DNA of 64,000 nt, from contig NC_037669.1 of the NCBI RefSeq assembly GCF_003255815.1, forward strand, positions 46,586,573 to 46,650,572, in the 5' to 3' direction. The notes beneath the pieces were generated by a model. That model saw only the letters and a program-made list of their open reading frames with translations, was not told the DNA's origin and did not search any database. How positions within the stretch are numbered: position 1 is the first letter of the stretch; every line of letters starts with the position of its first letter. Shown here piece after piece: positions 11,831 to 23,765 of this stretch. Made by a program: the position numbers and the translations under genes. Source of the DNA: Theropithecus gelada (lineage: Eukaryota; Chordata; Mammalia; Primates; Cercopithecidae).

Positions 11831-12300
11831 ATTCATTAAAATGGATATACCCTTTGACCCAAGAATTTGACTTCTACAATGTTCCCTACGGATATACTTA
11901 GGCACCAAGTTCTAGATGCCAAGATGTTCCTCTTAGCTTTGTTTATAATAGTAGAAGACTAGAAACGACCTCTGTACAAGGATGGGTAGCTGCTTGACTG
12001 ATACTCAAGGGATGATACTACAAAGTATTCATTCCTACTACTAAGTGCTGGTCAGCCAGAGTGGGTGAGGTCTCTGAGGATCAGTGGAAAGATGAGGTGT
12101 GGCACGTTGTGTCTGCTGCAGTCCAGTGAGCATCAGGAACAAGTGGGGCACGTGTGTGCTCACACACACTGAGGGCTGAGTCCAGACTGGCCAAGAGGCT
12201 CACTGTTCACTGCATACCCTCCATGCTTTCCACTTTTGTTTTTTAAAACCATATGTAAGTACTTTTCAAAAACATTCTTTAGTGTAAATAAAAAAGATTA
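11831..12300 (+). repeat. L1M LINE 3' fragment, sense
   Basis: AAATGGATATACCCTTTGAC, TAGGCACCAAGTTC and TTATAATAGTAGAAGACTAG, with AAATAAAAAAGATTA at the end, follow the 3' part of ancient L1 elements (the stretch around the second reading frame's end and the 3' UTR). It is truncated and degenerate. Confidence 0.65.
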
Positions 12301-13680
12301 AGCCTCAGTTAGGTATTGGCTCCCAGGAAGTCAGTCTGACCCATGGTTTCTGCCAGGCTGTCCTTTCAGGTGCCCCACAGCACCTGGGATGACTGGCTGA
12401 GTGCCCCGTTGTAATTATGATGCCACCATCTCAGAGCTCCACGAGGCCAGGGAGCAAGCCACACTTGTCTCAGAACCCTCTGGCACTTGGCGTGTTCTCA
12501 GTATGCACGTTGGTAGTGTCCAGTCCTTCTAGATGCCCTGACCTGGTGATTGGTTGAGGAGTCCACAGAGTGCCCTGCCTCCCCAGAAGAGGGAGTCTGG
12601 GTCCAGCAGCCTTGGAAAGGCCTGATGGATGAGCAGCTTTGTGAACACAGGAAGCCGGCTCGGTACTCCCGAGTTGTGAACCGGAGACCTTCGAGTGCCA
12701 AGGGAGCTGCGGTTGTGAGGACATCCGTCCCTGTAGGTCTGCTCAGGCAGATTAGATGAGGAGGGTAGGCAGGTTAGGACAGGACAGGATGGGGAATTTC
12801 TCTGAGTCATTCTGAGGAACAATAGAGGAAGCTGCAGCGGGGTAATCACCGCCACTTCTTGGCCTGTGGGTACTTCCTGTGACAAATCAAGTTGACCACA
12901 TGTTCAAACTGAGCTTGCAGTCAAACCCAAGCGCTATCCAAATTCACCAAAGCCAGGCTATTTCTGGCAGTATGGCATCTTGAACATAGTCTCTGAGTGT
13001 CTCCTGAAGCCCACAGCGGGCCGAGCCCATCTGGGTCAAGGATTCGCTCTCTGAGAAGGTCGGCAACAGGTGCCTGGGCCTGCAGGACGGTGACCTGACA
13101 CTCAGGAGTCCTGTGGGCACAGCCATAGGAAGAGGGGTTTGGCTCAAAGAGAAGGCCTGAGCCATGAGGTTGTTTTGTGGGAAAGGAAGTAGGCCAGGAT
13201 GAATTGTGGGGGGCGGGGCTTAGGATGAGGCATATTTTAGCTCTGCAAAATTCAGTGGCTGTGGTGGGCTGAGGTGGGTGCTGTGTGCCAAACTGTCTCT
13301 CCGCTAACTGCAGGCTGGGTAATACCCTGTGTTGCTGTTAAGAGAAGTGACTTACCCAAAAAACACCACCAGCATATGCCAAAGCACAAATCAAAATGTG
13401 GGTCTGTGGTCCATGCCGTCTCCTGATGAGGTCTCATGAAGGGGAACTTCAGACGGAGCTAAGCAATCCCCACCCAGGCTGTGGCGGAAGGGCGTTTGCA
13501 TGGAGTGGGAGGGAGGCCCGAAGTTGTTATGTCTCTGTCCCTATCGCCTTGCCCAGGACAGGCAGTGCTGGTGAATACTAGACTGGTCGAGGTGAAGACA
13601 TAATCTCTCGTTTGAATGTGAGGGCTCTAGAGAGAACACTGGAGCCACCTTGCTGGGCATTTTGGCAGCAGCTGGCTGTG
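12301..13680. other. Unique intron
   Basis: No exon, repeat family or RNA gene recognised. Overlapping open frames at 12470-12885 on both strands have no common domain and are best taken as chance. Confidence 0.45.
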
Positions 13681-13860
13681 GTGGGAGGAGAACCTGTATT
13701 TACTTTGTGCCTGCTGTGTGCCGGGAGGGTTGGCATTTCCCAGCTGGCATTCCTGGTAGCCATAGAAGGAGGCATCCATTATCTCCTTGGTTCAGAAGCG
13801 AGGAGCAACAAGGTGACTTGCCTAAGCTCACCAGGCAGTGGAGGGTGAAAGGCCCAGAAG
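13681..13860 (+). repeat. Probable MIR SINE
   Basis: TATTTACTTTGTGCCTGCTG is followed by CAAGGTGACTTGCCTAAGCT and CAGGCAGTGGAGGGTG, the MIR order, in a diverged copy. Confidence 0.55.
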
Positions 13861-14416
13861 TGGCCCCCAGGCCTCCCTGACTCCCCCAGCCCAGCCCAGG
13901 TCAGAATGCCAGCACCTGGTGTTTCTTCCTCATCCCGTGAGCCAAGTGCTCTTCCCCAGGGGCTCACCTTCCACATTTGCCTCCCAGTCAGCATTTCTCT
14001 GAGGCCACAATGCAGCAGGGGAGTCCTTGGGGTAAGACTAAAGGGGGGGCCTGGTTTCCATCTGGACCTGCCTTCCATGCCCTATGGCCTTAGAGGTGGG
14101 GGTCCATCCCTGCCTCAGTTACCTTCCATGCAGAAGGCTGAGGGAGTCCATGGTGCACAGGAAGTGCTTTCCCTGAGTGACTCTGCCCCTGCGCACCTCT
14201 CACTTCCTGTCTGCCCAGCTTCAGCCAGGCTAGCTGTGTGCCTAGTGGGCAGAGAGAGCCAAGCTGAAGTCCTACAAATGTGCAAGGCAATGCAGCTTAA
14301 AGTTCCTTCACTGCCACACAGGCGTGTTTCAGGGACTAACTGATCTGTGCCTGCAGTAGGTACCTGAGGCCTGAAGCTCCCATTTGCTCATCTGTAGAAC
14401 AGGGATAATCATGAGC
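13861..14416. other. Unique GC-rich intron
   Basis: Nothing recognisable. A 145-codon frame at 13906-14343 (+) lacks family resemblance and flanking splice sites. Confidence 0.45.
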
Positions 14417-14672
14417 TTTTTTTTTTTTTTTGGAGTTTCACTCTTGTTGCCCAGGCTGAAGTGCAGTGGCAGTCTCGGCTCACTGTAACCTCTGCCTCCC
14501 AGGTTCAAGCGATTCTCATGCCTCAGCCTCCCAAGTAGCTGGGATTACAGGCGCCCACCACCACACCCAGCTAATTTTTTATTTTTAGTAGAGATGAGGT
14601 TTTGCCATGTTGGCCAGGCTGGTCTTGAACTCCTGACCTCAGGTGATCCACCCACTTCAGCCTCCCAAAGTG
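14417..14672 (-). mobile_element. Alu SINE, antisense, 5'-truncated
   Basis: A reverse Alu with a 15-T head. The other end stops at CCTCCCAAAGTG, without the final GCTGGGATTACAGG part, so about 40 bases of the left arm are missing. It is S-like in sequence. Confidence 0.93.
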
Positions 14673-15280
14673 CCCATGTGAGGCTTTGAGGAGTAGATGT
14701 GGTTGTGTCTGCAAAAGATCTGACCTCAAGCCAACTCCACGTGACATCTGCTGCGCCTTCCTCACCCGCACTGGGGAGGTCTAACCACGGGCCCTGCCCC
14801 ACCTCAGGTTGTTTCATTTCTGAAACTGCTTCCTCATGAGTCAGCCCAAGGCTGGCCTTCTCCCTGCTGCCTACACGTCCATGTGTGGGCTTCACCACAC
14901 TCCCACCTGGAGCACGGCAGGAGGCTGCTAGCATATGTGTTAATGTCCGTCTCCCCTCAGAACATGCGAAGGTGCTGGAGCTTCACAAAGAAAGGAAGGT
15001 GTGGGCCTGGGCCTTTGTGGCCTGGAGCAGCTCGCCTCTGAGGCACAACAAAGTTCCATAACCTACCCACAGCCACATGGTGGTGGCACCAGGACTTAGA
15101 CCCAGCTGTGTTTTGCCCCCAGGCCTGGGCCTTCCCTCCACAAACCTGGGTCTGTAGGTGCACATGTACTGGGTGATCTCAGGACAAATTAAGTGTGTGC
15201 CTGTGGATGCTCCCCTCAACAATCTAGACAGATGGTTCCTGTTCCAGTGAGTAGGGTGGTCAGGGTAGGCAGCACAGTGT
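14673..15280. other. Unique intron
   Basis: About 600 bases with no recognised repeat. The region 15000-15150, with CACAGCCACATGGTGGTGGC, may hold a weak MIR-type arm. Confidence 0.4.
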
Positions 15281-15410
15281 GTCCCAGACTGGGAATCCAG
15301 ACACCTGGGTTGTAGTCCTGACACTGCCCCATTGCTCTGTGACTTTGGACAAGTCATTTCACCTCTCTGGGAAGGAAAGTCTACCTGTAAAATAGGGGTT
15401 GGACCAGATC
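15281..15410 (-). repeat. MIR SINE, antisense
   Basis: GGGAATCCAGACACCTGGGT, CTGTGACTTTGGACAAGTCA and CTCTCTGGGA follow the reverse MIR core. Confidence 0.7.
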
Positions 15411-15417
15411 AAGACTG

Positions 15418-15612
15418 AGCAATTTTTTTCTTTAAAGATAGTAAGTATTTTAAGCTTTGTAGGCCATGTAGTCTCTATCATAGCTGTAGCACAGAAGCAG
15501 CCACAGACAATACGTGAACAAATGAGCGTGGCTGTGTGCCCGTAAAACCTTATTCACAAAAACAGGTGGCAGGCCGGATTTTGCTCGTGAATCGTGGTTT
15601 GCTAACCCCTGA
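15418..15612. mobile_element. Ancient MER-type DNA transposon remnant
   Basis: The block from AAAGATAGTAAGTATTTTAA through GCAGCCACAGACAATACGTG to GGCAGGCCGGATTTTGCTC and GTTTGCTAACCCCTG is a familiar dispersed human repeat with inverted-type ends. I cannot name the exact family with confidence. It ends about 220 bases before the CHCHD6 exon. Confidence 0.6.
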
Positions 15613-15834
15613 GCTAGAGGGTCTCATAATGCACTTGCAGCCATTGCTACTCTAGGATTCTGTAGCAGCAGCCATGTGTGGTGGAGCTGGAACCCAAGCT
15701 GTGGATTAATCACCAGTCGGCTTTGATGCCGGTCAAGAAATTAGCATCTGTCAATTTCTAATGTGGTTGCATCCTATGAGGGAGCAGAGGGAAATTTCAG
15801 TCTTTGGTAACCAGTTCTGTTTTTCTCCTTGTAG

Positions 15835-15905
15835 AATGCTGAGATGTATCAACTGTCTTCACAGCAATTCCATGAGGCAGCTTCGAAGATGGAGAGCACA
15901 ATAAA
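15835..15905 (+). CDS. CHCHD6: CHCHD6 internal coding exon (end of coiled coil / linker)
   Basis: This 71-nt exon is preceded by a pyrimidine-rich tract ending in TTGTAG (AG at 15833-15834) and followed by GTAAG at 15906. It starts in phase 0 with an Asn codon and encodes 23 full codons, NAEMYQLSSQQFHEAASKME and then STI, followed by AA, the first two bases of a Lys codon completed by the next exon. It forms the end of the helical DUF737-type region before the CHCH domain. Compared with the human protein as I recall it, YQLSSQQ replaces YKLSSEQ, a conservative change suggesting a non-human primate. There are no stops or frameshifts. The exon stands alone in intron, with no coding match within many kilobases on either side. 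Confidence 0.92.
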
Positions 15906-16941
15906 GTAAGAATATGTTTATTATTCTTTGTAAACTTGGCCCACATTTGTAAAAATTCCCACATGTGGCTAGAAACCTGCCACCACCTGCCTAATTTCAA
16001 GTTTCCCTAATAATACACACAACCATCTGTTCCTCAGCTCTCTCACCTGGATCTGAGGTAGCCATTGGTCATCTGTAATTGGCCAAATTAGCACTCAGTT
16101 CTTATCTAGCTCCTTGGCAAATTGGATTGGGGCTGAGGTAGACTTGCAGAGTTATTTTCAGGGCCCAGTGTCTGGTGAGCAGGGGCTCCTTTCCTTGTGT
16201 AGCTAGCTGAGGAACTGGCCGTCAGGCCCCAGCAGGAGTTGGGGCAGGAATTCTGCTGGCTTCTCTCCCCTCTGACTGTGGGGGGGTTTTCAGGGGAAGG
16301 TATCCCCTCTCAATGCTTCCTGTGCCTGGTACGTGCAGTGCACCCTGTGCGCACTCCTGCTCGGGGTGGCCCACACTTCATGCCCAGAGGAACTGAGGCC
16401 CAGAGAGCTGCTGGCTTGCTCAGATCACACAGTCCTAAGTGCCAGCATTCTGTCCCCTGTCTGTGGTGCTCCTGTACCATCCATTGAGGACTCAGGAGCA
16501 GGGAGGTGCTCACAGTATGCCCAGTACCAATGTGGCTCTACTCAGTCAATAGTACAGTTCCCTGGAAGGTCAGAAAGTGATCCTTGCTGGAAGGAATTGG
16601 GTCTTATGGGTTCTCTGTGTGAAGTTGGTCTCTATGGACCTGAGAGACCTTCATAAATTAGCCAAGGGGCTACCACCAACTCCATCCACTCCCTGGGAAG
16701 GCTGTTCCCTCCCAAGAGTGAATTGGGGCAATTCACCCAGCAGCCCTCAGGGCACAGAGTTGTGAGCAGTGGGTCTGGCCTCATGAGAAAGAAGTGTCAG
16801 AGACAGGTTTGCATGATACTTGTAAAAACAGCTGTGCAGAGAACTGTGAGGAGCTAGAAGGACGGGGGGACAGACGAACAGTCAGTATAGATCCAAAGGC
16901 ACAGAATAGGACAGGCAACAATGTAGGCTGGTTTGGGGATC
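15906..16941. other. Unique intron
   Basis: Just after the donor, no named repeat was seen. At 16310-16450 the wording CTGTGCCTGGTACGTGCAGT then AACTGAGGCCCAGAGAGCTG suggests a diverged MIR. Overlapping short frames on both strands have no recognised domain. Confidence 0.4.
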
Positions 16942-17138
16942 TTTTTTTGAGACAGGGTCTCACTGTGTGGGCCCTGGAGTGTAGTGGCGCAATCACGGCG
17001 CAATGCAGCCTTGACCTCCTGGGCTCAGGTGATCCTCCCACCTCAGCCTCCCAAGTAGCTGAGACCACAGGTGTGTGCCACGCCCAGCTAATTTTTGTAT
17101 TTTTTGTAGAGATGGGGTTTCACCATGTTGCCCAGGCT
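16942..17138 (-). mobile_element. Alu SINE fragment, antisense
   Basis: The short T head TTTTTTT precedes GAGACAGGGTCTCACTGTG. The element runs through the right monomer to CACCATGTTGCCCAGGCT and then stops, so about 100 bases of the left monomer are absent. Confidence 0.9.
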
Positions 17139-17257
17139 TAGTGTAGGGGTTTTCTTCTTGAACACTAAACACCTAAAGCTCATGGGGATACTATATATTG
17201 TGGCAGAGCCATTTAAGAATGAGTTTGGGGAAGAGAAAATAATTATCTTGAAATTTT

Positions 17258-17557
17258 GCTAGATGTGGTGGCTCACACCTGTAATCCCAGCACTTTGGGA
17301 GGCCAAGGTGGACAGATCACCTGAGGTCAAGAGTTCGAGATCAGCCTGGTCAACATGGTAAAACCCCATCTCTCCTAGAAGTACAAAAATTAGCCGGATG
17401 TTGTGGCACATGCCTGTAATCCCAGCTACTTGGGAGGCTGAGGTGGAAGAATCACTTGAACCTGGGAGGTGGAGGTTGCATGAGCTGAGATTGTGCCACT
17501 ACATTCCAGCCTGGTCTACAGAGCGAGACACCATCTCAAAAAAAAAAAAAAAGAAGA
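17258..17557 (+). mobile_element. AluS-type SINE with clear target-site duplication
   Basis: A full-length Alu, degenerate at its start (GCTAGATGTGGTGGCTCACA), with a 14-A tail. The 16-bp AATTATCTTGAAATTT occurs at 17241-17256 and again at 17560-17575, a perfect target-site duplication. Confidence 0.96.
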
Positions 17558-17575
17558 CCAATTATCTTGAAATTT

Positions 17576-18290
17576 CAAGTCCTGTAGCAATACTAGGAGC
17601 CTGGGAGGAAGAGAATCTTCCAATAGGCAGATAGAGACAAGGACAGGTGTTGAGATAGAAGCACAGCCCTGCTGATACTGGGACCACACAGAGCCTGAGT
17701 GAGTGAGCACCAAGGCTGCCTGCATCCAGGAGTTGGAGGGTGCTGTACTGCCCTGCAGGGTGTGAGCCACCCCACACACAGACAGCCTGCCCCCACTGAT
17801 GGCCAGCCCTCGACCTGTTTCTGAAGGGTTCCCCCTGGTACGTCCTGTTCATCTGGGGCTGAGAAATACCTGGAATCACAGAACATTGAGAAGGAGAGCT
17901 GTGGTGGCAGCCACATCAAAGAGGCTGATGAGTGACAGCTACAGCATGGATGTGATCCCTGGAGGTGGGCCAGGCCACAGCTGCTGCCCCTTCTCTTACC
18001 CAAGCAGCTTCTTTCAGGGCCAACAGCCCCTCCCTTTTTACCTGGAGCCAGGACCCACCTACCAAGGAGAAGATGCACTGGGGGAGAAGCTAGGCAGCTT
18101 TCTGTTGATAACCATAATGCTTGTCACCTGTCAAGTGGCCCACCATCATTGGGCAGCCCCTTTGTTAATTTGGCTTTATTGTCATAGCCTTTCTCATCCT
18201 CATATCCCCCAAAGGCAAGGTGGGATGGATGTGAATGTATTTTTAATCTGAGTGAAGCATAAGGGTTTTTTGTGTGTTTGTTTACAGCAT
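17576..18290. other. Unique intron
   Basis: About 700 bases with no recognised repeat or exon. Overlapping frames of 150-161 codons on opposite strands (17593-18251) carry no domain. Confidence 0.4.
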
Positions 18291-18460
18291 CCCTTGATAA
18301 TAATTACCACTATTTACAAGCAGTAAGTATCTGCAAGGCATTTCAACTCCATTCTATATTTACTCTTGTTAGTTTCACATTGAAGTGAAGAGTCTGGAGA
18401 GGTCAAATAACTCCTTTTGTCCGTGGTCACAGCTAGTTCTGTGGCAGGGCTGGAGTTGCT
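18291..18460 (+). repeat. MIR SINE
   Basis: AATAATTACCACTATTTACA, CTGCAAGGCATTTCAACTCC and GGTCACAGCTAGT give the MIR core and tail order. Confidence 0.65.
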
Positions 18461-18748
18461 CTTCCTTTGTCTGTCTTTGCATCATTGCTGTCCCTTGCAG
18501 GCCCTACCTGGACGTAAGATGGCAGCAGGGTGGAAGTCTCAGAGCCTGCTTGGGTTTTGGACTCCGACCAGGGCTCAGACCTCAGCCCCGCCCCTTAGCA
18601 AGTCACTTCACTTCTACAGGCCCCCGTTTCCTCACCTACAAAACAAACAGGACACACTCTTTAATCTTTAAGTGATAATTAAGCAAGATTCCACATAGAA
18701 AGTTGACCTAGGATGTCAACAACTGTTGTTGATATTAGTGTGACTGTT

Positions 18749-19114
18749 TGCTATGGACTAAATGTTTTGTCTCTCCAGAACTCAAAGGTTGAAACCTCAC
18801 TCCCAATGTGATGATATTAGGAGGTGGGGCCTCTGCAAGGTGCTTAGATCAGGAGAGTAGAGGCTTCGTGAGTGGGATTCATGCCCTTATAAAAGGGACT
18901 CCAGAAAGCTCCCTTTCCTTTTCTACCATGCTGAGGTCACAGAGAGAAGACACCATCTATGAACCAGAAAGTGGGCCTCACCAGACATCAGATCTGCCAG
19001 TGCCTTGATCTTAGACCTCTCAGCCTCCAGAACTGCGAGGAATAAACGTCTACTGTTTATAAGCTGCCCAGTCTCTATAGTACTCTATTATAGCAGCCTG
19101 AATGGGCTAAGATA
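18749..19114 (+). mobile_element. MLT1-type MaLR solo LTR, sense
   Basis: It starts TGCTATGGACTAAATGTTTT, contains TGATATTAGGAGGTGGGGCC, CCCTTATAAAAGGGACTCCA (the LTR TATA region) and CTCCAGAACTGCGAGGAATA (poly-A signal region), and ends GAATGGGCTAAGATA. It is a full-length LTR with no internal retroviral sequence beside it. Confidence 0.88.
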
Positions 19115-19460
19115 CTGTTAATAATGGCAGTCATTTTGGTCACTATTTTATAGCACCTAGCTTGGTATACAGTAGAACGGATTTGATATATAAATTGAGT
19201 TTATAAAAACACTTTTCCTTTTCCCAAATATATAAACAGGAAGCAGTATACAGTTAGAAATTATTTAACTTAAACATCAAGAGAAATCTTTGAGATATTT
19301 CTTGGATTAACAAATATTGTAAATTACATCATAAATGTCATAGAAATAAATGCCAACTGCTGATAGCAGTAATATTGAGGAGTTTTCTTCCAAGACCATG
19401 GAGTGTGTTTTAACAACTTTGAGTAAACTGTTTGCTTAGATGGTAAACTAGATGTCCATG
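19115..19460. other. AT-rich intron
   Basis: AT-rich sequence with no recognised family. Confidence 0.4.
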
Positions 19461-19930
19461 TATTCATTCATTCATTTAATACACATGTATAAAGTGCCTG
19501 CTGTTTGCCAGATACCATGCTAGGCCCTGGGGACACAGTGATGAACAGGACAGCTGCAGTCCCTGCCAGCAAGGAGCTTATAACATTTGGAGAATGACAA
19601 ACAATGTTTTAAAATTAATTGCACAACAAGCAGTTACCCAATTAACTGATTATAGCAATGAGTGCCATGAAAGAAAGAGTCTAAATTAGAAAGAACATGT
19701 CACATGGTGGGAAAAAGCATTTTAAACAGAAGGATTAGTATGTGCAAAGGCCCTGAGACAAGAAGCAATTTAACTTATTAAAGGAATTGAAAAAAGGCCA
19801 GTATGTCTGGAGAGTAATGAATGAGAAGAGAGAAAAAGAGGAAGCTCCAAGAAGTGAGCATGAGCCAGACCATGCAGAACTTTGTAACCATAGTAGGAAT
19901 TTTAACTTGATCCTAAGGGCAGTGAAATTA
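19461..19930 (+). repeat. L2 LINE 3' region
   Basis: TTCATTCATTCATTTAATAC, AAGTGCCTGCTGTTTGCCAG, GGGGACACAGTGATGAACAG and then GCAAAGGCCCTGAGACAAGA, GACCATGCAGAACTTTGTAA and TTTTAACTTGATCCTAAGGG follow L2 in the sense orientation over nearly 470 bases. Confidence 0.8.
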
Positions 19931-19939
19931 CCTTTTTCA

Positions 19940-20458
19940 AAGCTTTATTTATCTTCTAATGTATGCGTTTAAGGCTACAAATTTCTCTATAAATACAGCT
20001 TTAGCTACAAGTTTTGATATATTATATTTTTAGTATGAATCAGTTAAAATTTTTCCAGTTTTCTTTCTGATTTCTTTTTTACTCATAGGTTATTTCAAAG
20101 TATATTGTTTAATTTCCAAACATTTAGGGGTTTTCTAGTTACCTTTTTTATAATTGGTTTCTGTTTAATTCTTCTGTGATTAGAGAACATACTCTAAATT
20201 CTTTGAAAATTTTTGAAACTTGATTTATGGTCCAGTATATGATGTGCTTTGGTAAACTGTCCATGTGCATTTAAAAAGAACGTGTATTCTGTCAGTAGAT
20301 GTAGTGTTCTGTATTGTCAATTAGGTTAAGTTGGTTAGTCATGTTCAAATTTTCTGTATTTTTAATGACTTACAGATTTATTGTTTTTTTCTGACACTTT
20401 CCTTCTGAGTAAATTTTTTTTTACTATTTCTTTTCTCTTTCTTTCTTTTCTTTCATTC
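19940..20458 (-). repeat. Old L1 ORF2-derived sequence, antisense
   Basis: Antisense L1 second-frame wording is seen: GGTCCAGTATATGATGTGCT, GTCCATGTGCATTTAAAAAG, AACGTGTATTCTGTCAGTAG, GTCAATTAGGTTAAGTTGGT. Many substitutions and stops make it a relic. Confidence 0.75.
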
Positions 20459-20741
20459 TTTTTTTTTTGGACAAGGTCTCACTCTGTCACCCAGGCTGTA
20501 GTACACAGCTTACTGCAGCCTCAACCTCCTGGGCTCAAGAGATTCTCTCACCTCAGCCTCTTGAGTAGCTAGGACCACAGGTGTGCACCACCAGACTTGG
20601 CTAACTTTTTAAATTTTTAGTAGAGAAAGGGTTTCACTATGTTGTCCAGGCTGGTCTTGAACTCCTGGCTTATGCAATCTTCCTGCCTCAGATTCCGAAA
20701 GTGCTGGGATTATAGGCAGGAGCCACTGCATGTGGCTGGCC
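20459..20741 (-). mobile_element. Alu SINE, antisense (diverged)
   Basis: A reverse Alu with T head, GGTCTCACTCTGTCACCCAG and GTAGCTAGGACCACAGGTGT, ending CATGTGGCTGGCC. The high divergence fits AluJ. It interrupts LINE-derived sequence. Confidence 0.92.
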
Positions 20742-21640
20742 TTCATTATTATTATTTTTTTTTAGTGTATCTTTTCTGATAAAAGTTCTATTTTTAATTA
20801 TATGTAAATACCTTTTTCACCTTCATTTTGAAAAATATAGCAGTCATTTCTTTCAGCTCTTTGAAGATATCTTTACATTCTCCTTTGTTGTTGATTTTGT
20901 TGTCATTCCTTTACTTCTTTTTTCTCTGTTTTTAACATTTTCTGTCTTTGGTTTTACTAAGCTGTACCTATAGATTTTCTTTATTTTATTCTTTTTGGGA
21001 TTCAGGTCTTGAAGTTTGACATCTTTTTCTCAGTTTTGGAAATCTCTTACCATTATCTCTTCAAATAACACTCTCCCCTATTTTATCTTTCCTCTTTCCT
21101 GAGGTTATATATATTACTGTCTCATATGTCTCTTGTTCTTTTTTTTGTTTGTTTTTCCTCATTTAAAAAAAAATTTCATGCTGTAGTTAGAGTTCTCCTT
21201 ATTGGTCTTTTAGTTCATGGATCCTCTTTATTGTGTCAAGTGTGCTTTAAATCTATTGCATTCAGAATTTCAGTTACTAAATGTTTTTCATTCTAAAAGT
21301 TCCATTTACTTTGCTTTTTTTTTTTTTTTTTTTTAAGATTCCCAGTCTCTGGTGAAATTCTACCTTTTGCTCTCTATTTTCTTGAACATATTAGTTACAG
21401 TTATTTTAAAATCATCGGAGGGTCTATTTCTGTTGCCTTTTTTTTTTTCTTGTGGTCCTATTTATTTGTATGTCTGTTAATTCTTGATTGAGTGCCAGAA
21501 ATTGTCTGGAAAGATGACAGAGGTCCTCTGTGATACGACCTTCCCCAGAGATGCCTAGGGATGTGGGTTTCAAGGGTCCCTCTTTCTTGGTGAGCTCTAA
21601 ACCACTATTTTTGTTTTCTTGGCTCTGCGAGACTTCTGAA
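20742..21640. repeat. Old LINE-derived T-rich sequence
   Basis: T-rich sequence with CTTTTTCTCAGTTTTGGAAA, TTATCTCTTCAAATAACACT, TTCATTCTAAAAGTTCCATT and GAGTGCCAGAAATTGTCTGG follows a dispersed L1M/HAL1-type repeat I know in this order. Its order relative to the ORF2-like part at 19940-20458 suggests two different copies or a rearrangement. A 20-T run lies at 21315-21334. Confidence 0.6.
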
Positions 21641-23290
21641 AACTCCACTCTTTCAGTGACCTCTTTTAGCTAGCTTCTTAGCTTCTTGCCTGAGTAGCTC
21701 AAGAATTTGACAAATGTTTTAAAAGAAGAAAACCACTGAGTATTGTCTCACTATTTTGTAGCTCCTTTCTCTCTGGAATCCTGGTTCCGTAAGTCCTAGC
21801 TGCCTGGGAAGCCTCCACAGGAGCATTACCTCCCTGTCATCCTGTGAGACTGCCGAGAGCCTCCACAGCTTTTCTTGCCTTTCAGCTGAAGCTATTTGCC
21901 TGACATTCAGCCTGTCTTCCTGATCCAAGAATTGGCAGAAACTTTGAGGGGGAAAGTGGCTCTAATAACAAACACTCACCTCTCCACAGTTCCCTTCAAA
22001 CTTCATAATCTTGGACCTCAAGTCTTAGTTGCATTGGTCCTTAGATGCCTTCACACAGATTTTTTGTATTAGAACTTAATTTCTTTTTCCCTCAGGGGAG
22101 AGCATAGGCCTTTCACAAGCTGCTCCATTGTAGCTGGAACCAGAGGTCCTAACTGAGTTTTTGAGGAATGACTAGAGTTTGCCAAGCAGTAAAGGGCCAC
22201 CCCAGGTAAAGGAAACTAAAATCCTAAAGCCAGACCCTGTTTGTTTTAGCAGCGTGAGGCATCGAAGACATGGGTGACTCTCCCAACTTGTCTTGGGACA
22301 CCAACCTGTACTGAGGCCTGGATCAAGCCCAGCATATGTCAAGATCTCAGAAGACTCCTGCCTCAGGGCCAACAGGGAGCTCTCCACCGAAGAGGAGTGT
22401 TGATGGCAAGGCTGACAGTCACAGACTAGGGCCTCTTGTTTTGGAAGAATCCTATTGTTAAGACAGAAGTGAATATTCAAAGTGTGTATGTACACCCCCG
22501 CCCACCCACCTCACAGCAGCACAGAAGGCAGAATTGTTCAGATTTTCTGAAGGAAGAGATTAAGACCCCAGGGAACCTCCTGCATTTATTGTGTCACATC
22601 TATTTTTTATGACAACCTTCAGTCCGCTTCCCGTGGGATTCATTCAGAATCTGTGTTGGCTTCTTCTTGTCAGGAAACTTGTACAGTCCTCCCTGGCCCC
22701 ACAGAGAGCCAGCCCTCAAAGAGGTTAGAACAATTGAGTTGAAGGAAGAAGGTTATAACTATTTCCTGAAACTGAGCCATTGTGCTCCAAGGACTTTGAT
22801 CCAGAGAGGCCTGATTAATGTGGATGTGGCAGTCTTGGGACTTGCTAGAGCAGAGCTGCTGTTGTGTGCTTTCACCTGCACTTGGAAGACAGGACTTAGT
22901 AAACTCTGGGAGAGGCTTTAGGGCTTTAGGACCCACCTGAGAGAATGAATTGTTTCTCGGCACCTGAGCTTCCCCAGTTTGCATTTATTTAGTGAGCTAA
23001 TGATAGATAACCTGTTAAAACAGTGGTCATTTATTTAAACCCCAAAGAAAATGGCATTGTAAACATTCTTTAATCCAGATAACATTCGTCTTAGCCTGAA
23101 TTTAAAAGGTGTTACTATATCTCACTTCCCTATGTAGAGAACCTTAGATGACCTTTTAAAGGAAATGTTTTCTATGCAGAAATTTACTGACACGTGTGGC
23201 TTAATCTGATGGACCTGGCTGTTTGAGAAGTTAAATCAAAACCTGTTTAATACATTTTCAACAAATCAAAATTTAGTTAATTTCTTATTT
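21641..23290. other. Unique intron
   Basis: No exon or named repeat was seen. A 107-codon antisense frame at 22172-22495 has no domain. The sequence is of mixed composition with no periodicity. Confidence 0.45.
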
Positions 23291-23299
23291 GAAAAACTT

Positions 23300-23590
23300 T
23301 TACCGAACATCATCACGTGCCAGCAACTGTGCTTGGCACGTGTACTGTACCGTTTCCAATCTTCACAAGAAGCTCAGGTGGCAGATGCCATTATTATTAC
23401 CATTCTGCAGATGTGGAAATGAAGGTAAATTCATTGACCTCTCAGACTCAGTTTCCTGGTCTGTAAAACACGGACAATGGTGGTGCCTACTTCTGTCAGC
23501 TTCTTATGAAGACCAGATAAATATGATAATCCAGAGTTGCTTACAGACACACCCCAGGGAGAGGCAGGTGGGATTTGAACCCAGGTGTGG
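23300..23590. repeat. Two abutting MIR-type SINE fragments
   Basis: A sense-like arm (GCCAGCAACTGTGCTTGGCA, CATTCTGCAGATGTGGAAAT) is followed at once by an antisense-like arm (CTCAGTTTCCTGGTCTGTAA, ACACGGACAATGGTGG). Confidence 0.6.
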
Positions 23591-23740
23591 ATGAGTCTCA
23601 CCTTGCTCTTTTCTGCTGTACTGAGATATGTATCTCTAGAATGTACAGGATGGGGGCATTCAGCTGCTTGCTGCTTACCTGACTGCCTGGCTGTCCCAGT
23701 GCTGGCTGTGCCCTTCCCTGAATTTCAGCCCACCACATTA

Positions 23741-23765
23741 TGTGTGTGTGTGTGTGTGTGTGTGT
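23741..23765. repeat. TG microsatellite
   Basis: About twelve TG units, uninterrupted. Confidence 0.9.
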
